Assembly: GCA_029006195.1 (NCBI GenBank)
Contig: JAQXGH010000024.1
Span: 1-64,000, forward strand
Direction of reading: 5' to 3'
DNA from: Bacillota bacterium
Lineage (GTDB): Bacteria > Bacillota > Clostridia > Peptostreptococcales > Anaerovoracaceae
Length of the DNA stretch: 64,000 nucleotides
Positions 61,075-64,000 of the stretch are shown here, piece after piece. Each line of letters starts with the position of its first letter. Within the stretch, counting starts at the first letter, position 1. The notes under the pieces are model-generated. The model had not been told where the DNA came from and did not search any database. It saw nothing but the letters and a program-made list of their open reading frames with translations. Both the position numbers and the translations under genes were made by a program.

Positions 61075-62730
61075 TTACTTTGCTGTGCAAACGCTGAGGC
61101 ATTCGCTGTTTTCTGCCTTTGCAATTAACTGAGCAAACTGGTTTTCATTCATCTGGATTCCTGCTGCCATAGTGTTCTTGCCACCATCTAAATCTTCATA
61201 CTGCTTAGCATAATCCATCATATCGAGAACTTCCTGTGTAGGCTTCTTAGTGATGAGGCTGACAATAATGTAAGCTGCGATTGCCAGAACCAGCGCTGCG
61301 AAGAATGTATGTGTATTGGCAAGAAGTGAAGGCATATTAGGATTATCCTGTACCAGATAATACCACAGTGAACCTACAACTGAACCAGTGAGCATTGCTG
61401 CTACTGCGCCGCCCTTAGTTCCCTTCTTCCAGTAGAGTCCGCCAACGATACATGGGATGAAAGCAGGTGAGAGAACTGACCATGCGATCCATGTGAGTTG
61501 GTATACGCCAACTGAGAAGAGTGGAATGAAGCACATTGCACCTGATATTGCTCCGAAGATGTAAGTTGACCATCTAGTGATCATCATCTTGCTATCTTCT
61601 GTAGTGTTTGGACGAAGGAATCCGATGAGGTCATTACCTACTGATGCGCCGATTACCATGAGCAGTGCACTTGCTGTTGACATAATAGCTGCTGTAGCGC
61701 CTGCCAGGATAAGTCCTGCAACTGGAGCAGGGAGGTTAGCCAGTGCCAGCATTGGCATAATGTATTCTGCGTTTCCATCAGGAAGCATTGAAGCGTCAGG
61801 GTAAGCTACACGGCCAACCATACCGAGAATGTATACGCCAAATGCGAGTACGAATCCGAAACATGCACCAATGAGTGGTACCAGTCTGATTGACTTTTCG
61901 TCCTTAACTGCAACTGTCTTGATAATGAGGTGAGGCTGACCCATGTAACCGATGAAGTAAACAAGAGCGATACCAGCGATCATGAGTGGAGCTCCCTTGA
62001 GGTAGTAATCTTCACCCCAGAGTGTAGCGAGACCTTCGTTGATTTCGGCAAGTCCGTGGTTCATGCCTGTAAGACCATTTACGCTGCTGATACTTACAGG
62101 AATGAGGATGAAGAGTCCGATAATCATAAGGATCGACTGAACGAAGTCAGTATATGCTACTGAGAGATATCCGCCAGCACCTGTATAGATAAGGATGATG
62201 AGACATCCGATTACGAGCGAAATTGTGTAATTCCATCCTGTAATACATGATATCAGGATACCCATTGCCATGAATTCAACAAGAAGTGAAACAACCATTG
62301 CTACGATAAGAATAATTACTGAAAGAAGTCTAACTACTTTACTGTCATATCTATGGCCGAAGAATTCAGGAATAGTCAGAGCCTTTGATTTCTCTGTGTA
62401 TCTTCTCATTCTTCTGGCGATGATACCGAAGTTTAAGATAGGGCCGAATACGTCACCAGGAGCAGCCCAGAGCGCTGAAGCACCGGCTTCCCAACCGTAC
62501 TGAGGACCTGCAACGTACATGCCGCCGCCAAGTGAACTTGATCCGTGTGCCAGGGCTGTGATCCAAGGGCCCATGCTTCTGCCGCCAACGAACCAGTCTT
62601 CTGAGTTTTTAACTTTACCTGCTGCCCATAAACCTACACCGATAATAATCAGAAGGTAGATAATAAGCATGATAGGAACTATGATAGGAATTTCAAATCC
62701 TAATGCCTGTTCAAGGCCTTGTATTGTCAT
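61075..62730 (-). CDS. Sodium:solute symporter family protein
   Basis: A 551-residue, about 13-pass membrane protein of the SSS family. DWFVGGRSMGPWITALAHGSSS contains the sodium-site helix; YIGYMGQPHLIIKT and the C-terminal TQEVLDMMDYAKQYE fit the family. The pattern differs from PutP (SSLGG for SDMSG), so the substrate may be pantothenate, a carboxylate or another solute. A 37-residue membrane peptide is encoded just upstream, and a 171-residue protein downstream. Confidence 0.88.
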   Translation of the reverse strand: MTIQGLEQALGFEIPIIVPIMLIIYLLIIIGVGLWAAGKVKNSEDWFVGGRSMGPWITALAHGSSSLGGGMYVAGPQYGWEAGASALWAAPGDVFGPILNFGIIARRMRRYTEKSKALTIPEFFGHRYDSKVVRLLSVIILIVAMVVSLLVEFMAMGILISCITGWNYTISLVIGCLIILIYTGAGGYLSVAYTDFVQSILMIIGLFILIPVSISSVNGLTGMNHGLAEINEGLATLWGEDYYLKGAPLMIAGIALVYFIGYMGQPHLIIKTVAVKDEKSIRLVPLIGACFGFVLAFGVYILGMVGRVAYPDASMLPDGNAEYIMPMLALANLPAPVAGLILAGATAAIMSTASALLMVIGASVGNDLIGFLRPNTTEDSKMMITRWSTYIFGAISGAMCFIPLFSVGVYQLTWIAWSVLSPAFIPCIVGGLYWKKGTKGGAVAAMLTGSVVGSLWYYLVQDNPNMPSLLANTHTFFAALVLAIAAYIIVSLITKKPTQEVLDMMDYAKQYEDLDGGKNTMAAGIQMNENQFAQLIAKAENSECLSVCTAK

Positions 62731-62792
62731 AATAAAATAACCTCTCTAATACTAATAACTAATAGATAATTTCTGTTAAATAGAATTGTTGA

Positions 62793-62906
62793 TTATAATC
62801 TCCATAAGCCTTTATAAAAGGTTATGGTTGCAACAGCTGCAACAACAACGGTGCCTATGATAAGAGCTGCTGTGCTTGTTGGAAAATCAAAAAACCAATG
62901 TACCAT
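62793..62906 (-). CDS. 37-residue single-pass membrane peptide, probable symporter accessory subunit
   Basis: The frame has GGGAGG ideally spaced before its ATG and encodes 37 residues: an aromatic start (MVHWFFDFPTS), one hydrophobic helix of about 20 residues (AALIIGTVVVAAVATITF) and a basic tail (YKGLWRL). It lies 62 bases upstream of the symporter on the same strand. Small subunits are known for some SSS transporters (for example PanF/YhdT-like and other tiny accessory peptides); that role is inferred. Confidence 0.68.
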   Translation of the reverse strand: MVHWFFDFPTSTAALIIGTVVVAAVATITFYKGLWRL

Positions 62907-62935
62907 AAAATACCTCCCTTTAAAATTATGCTCAT

Positions 62936-62964
62936 ATCTTAACATATATATCCATATGATTCAA
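62936..62964 (-). promoter_or_regulatory. Promoter for the symporter operon
   Basis: On the minus strand: TTGAAT (62959-62964), 17 bp, TAAGAT (62936-62941), with TGT before the -10. It is about 30 bases before the 37-residue peptide gene. Confidence 0.62.
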
Positions 62965-62989
62965 CGCTTTAATGGGATAAAACAATAAA

Positions 62990-63006
62990 CCTTTAAAGAT
63001 TAAAGG
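62990..63006. promoter_or_regulatory. Palindrome between divergent symporter and FAD genes
   Basis: CCTTTAA-AGA-TTAAAGG is a perfect 7-bp inverted repeat with a 3-base spacer, 26 bp upstream of the symporter -35. It could be an operator for one or both divergent genes. Confidence 0.45.
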
Positions 63007-63106
63007 GAGCATTGACCAAAGCACCCCAAAAAGTTAAAATATCTATATATGTCAAAAAATAACAATGATTTGCATATAAATTTGTTACCTATACATAGGA
63101 GAAGAT

Positions 63107-64000
63107 ATGTACGATGTCATAGTAATAGGAGCTGGTGTTGTGGGATCAGCCACAGCAAGAGAGCTTTCAAGATATAAAATCAATGCTTTAGTACTGGAAA
63201 AAGGTCATGATGTTTGTGCTGGAGCGACAAAAGCCGGAGGCGGAATGATCCATGCAGGATTTGACCCTGTTCCTGGCAGCAATAAAGCTAAATATAATGT
63301 AGAAGGCTGCAAGCTCATGTATGAAACTTGTGATGAACTGGGAGTTCCTTATATGAAAAATGGAACAACTGTATTCGCAACTGATGATAAAAGCATGCAG
63401 GAACTCTATAAACTTCAAGAGACTGCTACTGCTAATAAAGTGAATGTAGAAATCATTACCGGACAGAAGCTTAAGGAAATGCAACCTGATATTGGTGATG
63501 ATGTTGTTGGTATCCTCTGGGCGCCTGATGGTGGTGTTACTGATCCCTTTGAAGTTACATATGCACTTGCTGAAAATGCCTGCGTTAACGGTGTGGAATT
63601 CATTAAGGACGCAGAGGTTACTGATATAATCAAAACTGACTACGGTTTTGAGGTTAAGGGTGCAGACTTTGCATACCAGACTAAACTCATAATCAACTGT
63701 GCCGGAGGTCATGCAGACGTTATCAACAATATGGTTTCCGAAGATACTTATAAGATTATTCCTAGATACGGTGCGCATATAGTAATAGACAAGAAGCTTG
63801 CCGGCAGACTCAATACTACTCTTATTGAGACGCCGCATGACCTTCCTGGCGGTGGACACACTAAGGGTATGGCTATTATTCCTACTATGGGAGGAACTAT
63901 GATTCTGGGCTGCGATGCTACAGAAATGATCGACCCGGATCACGGCGCCGTTCCGCAGGATTCACTGGATCAGGTAATTGATTACTTCAAGGTGGCTTGG
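63107..64000 (+). CDS. FAD-dependent oxidoreductase (glycerol-3-phosphate/2-hydroxyglutarate oxidase-like), partial
   Basis: The frame is open from the ATG at 63107 to the window end (298 codons). It starts MYDVIVIGAGVVGSATAREL, a dinucleotide-binding GxGxxG, then GATKAGGGMIHAGFDP and APDGGVTDPFEVTYALA, typical of the GlpA/LhgO/DAO family. A family member with a C-terminal iron-sulfur or BFD-like domain is common in Clostridia, but that part is off the right edge. AGGAGAAG precedes the start. Substrate is not determined. Confidence 0.85.
   Translation, partial: MYDVIVIGAGVVGSATARELSRYKINALVLEKGHDVCAGATKAGGGMIHAGFDPVPGSNKAKYNVEGCKLMYETCDELGVPYMKNGTTVFATDDKSMQELYKLQETATANKVNVEIITGQKLKEMQPDIGDDVVGILWAPDGGVTDPFEVTYALAENACVNGVEFIKDAEVTDIIKTDYGFEVKGADFAYQTKLIINCAGGHADVINNMVSEDTYKIIPRYGAHIVIDKKLAGRLNTTLIETPHDLPGGGHTKGMAIIPTMGGTMILGCDATEMIDPDHGAVPQDSLDQVIDYFKVAW

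Noticed and set aside
1..64000. Search for CRISPR arrays, complete insertion sequences, phage genes and integrases
   Set aside because: No regular repeat-spacer array, transposase, recombinase or phage structural gene was seen.

Overview
The window is chromosomal DNA from a low-to-moderate GC Gram-positive anaerobe of class Clostridia. Support comes from gene order (ffh-rpsP-khpA-rimM-trmD; rpsB-tsf ... pyrH-frr-uppS-cdsA-dxr-rseP-ispG-polC ... rimP-nusA-rnpM-ylxQ-infB-rbfA-nrnA-truB-ribF), a PolC-type replicase, strong GGAGG ribosome sites, heavy AGA codon use, and DUF5688 and DUF4317 proteins typical of gut Clostridia. I cannot name the genus; Anaerovoracaceae (Family XIII) or Lachnospirales-like lineages are guesses.

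Layout. 1-5.9 kb: translation and cell-division genes (ffh end, rpsP, khpA, rimM, trmD, an HlyD-like anchor protein, yggS, sepF, lspA, an rluD-type gene). 6.1-8.1 kb, minus strand: rqcH and a 47-residue Cys-rich protein. 8.2-10.5 kb: yicC, gmk, rpoZ and an orphan LytTR regulator preceded by a four-copy 21-bp iteron. 10.5-12.6 kb: rpsB-tsf with a structured leader. 12.7-19.1 kb: accessory genes between tsf and pyrH (small membrane protein, DUF5688, a small alarmone synthetase, a TetR-putP pair, DUF4317, 5-formyl-THF cyclo-ligase). 19.2-38.6 kb: the long housekeeping cluster for nucleotide, lipid and isoprenoid synthesis, DNA polymerase and translation initiation, interrupted by an orphan EutH. 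38.6-46.8 kb: an HD hydrolase, a hybrid histidine kinase, a DMT permease, arylamine N-acetyltransferase, a thioesterase, an Fsr-type efflux gene behind a leader-peptide attenuator, and glutamate decarboxylase. 46.8-49.4 kb, minus strand: an XRE regulator, an alpha/beta hydrolase and a flavoprotein. 50.2-52.0 kb: a hydroxyacyl-CoA dehydrogenase, then a stable-RNA cluster of five tRNAs and one 5S rRNA. 52.0-64.0 kb: topB, sbcDC, a fused acetyltransferase, an FGGY kinase, a symporter operon with a 37-residue membrane peptide, and the start of a FAD oxidoreductase.

Main points of interest. The PolC replicase lacks the inserted DEDD proofreading exonuclease but keeps all nine expected PHP metal ligands. 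An eight-codon leader peptide with a near-perfect Shine-Dalgarno abuts an intrinsic terminator ahead of an Fsr-type efflux gene. Several probable operators stand out: 21-bp iterons before LytTR, TTAGACT/AGTCTAA sites over the putP promoter, and 13-bp repeats in the XRE leader. Three genes look leaderless, and lspA has a Shine-Dalgarno that a hairpin would bring into register. All calls come from reading the sequence and recalled family knowledge; no database search was run.
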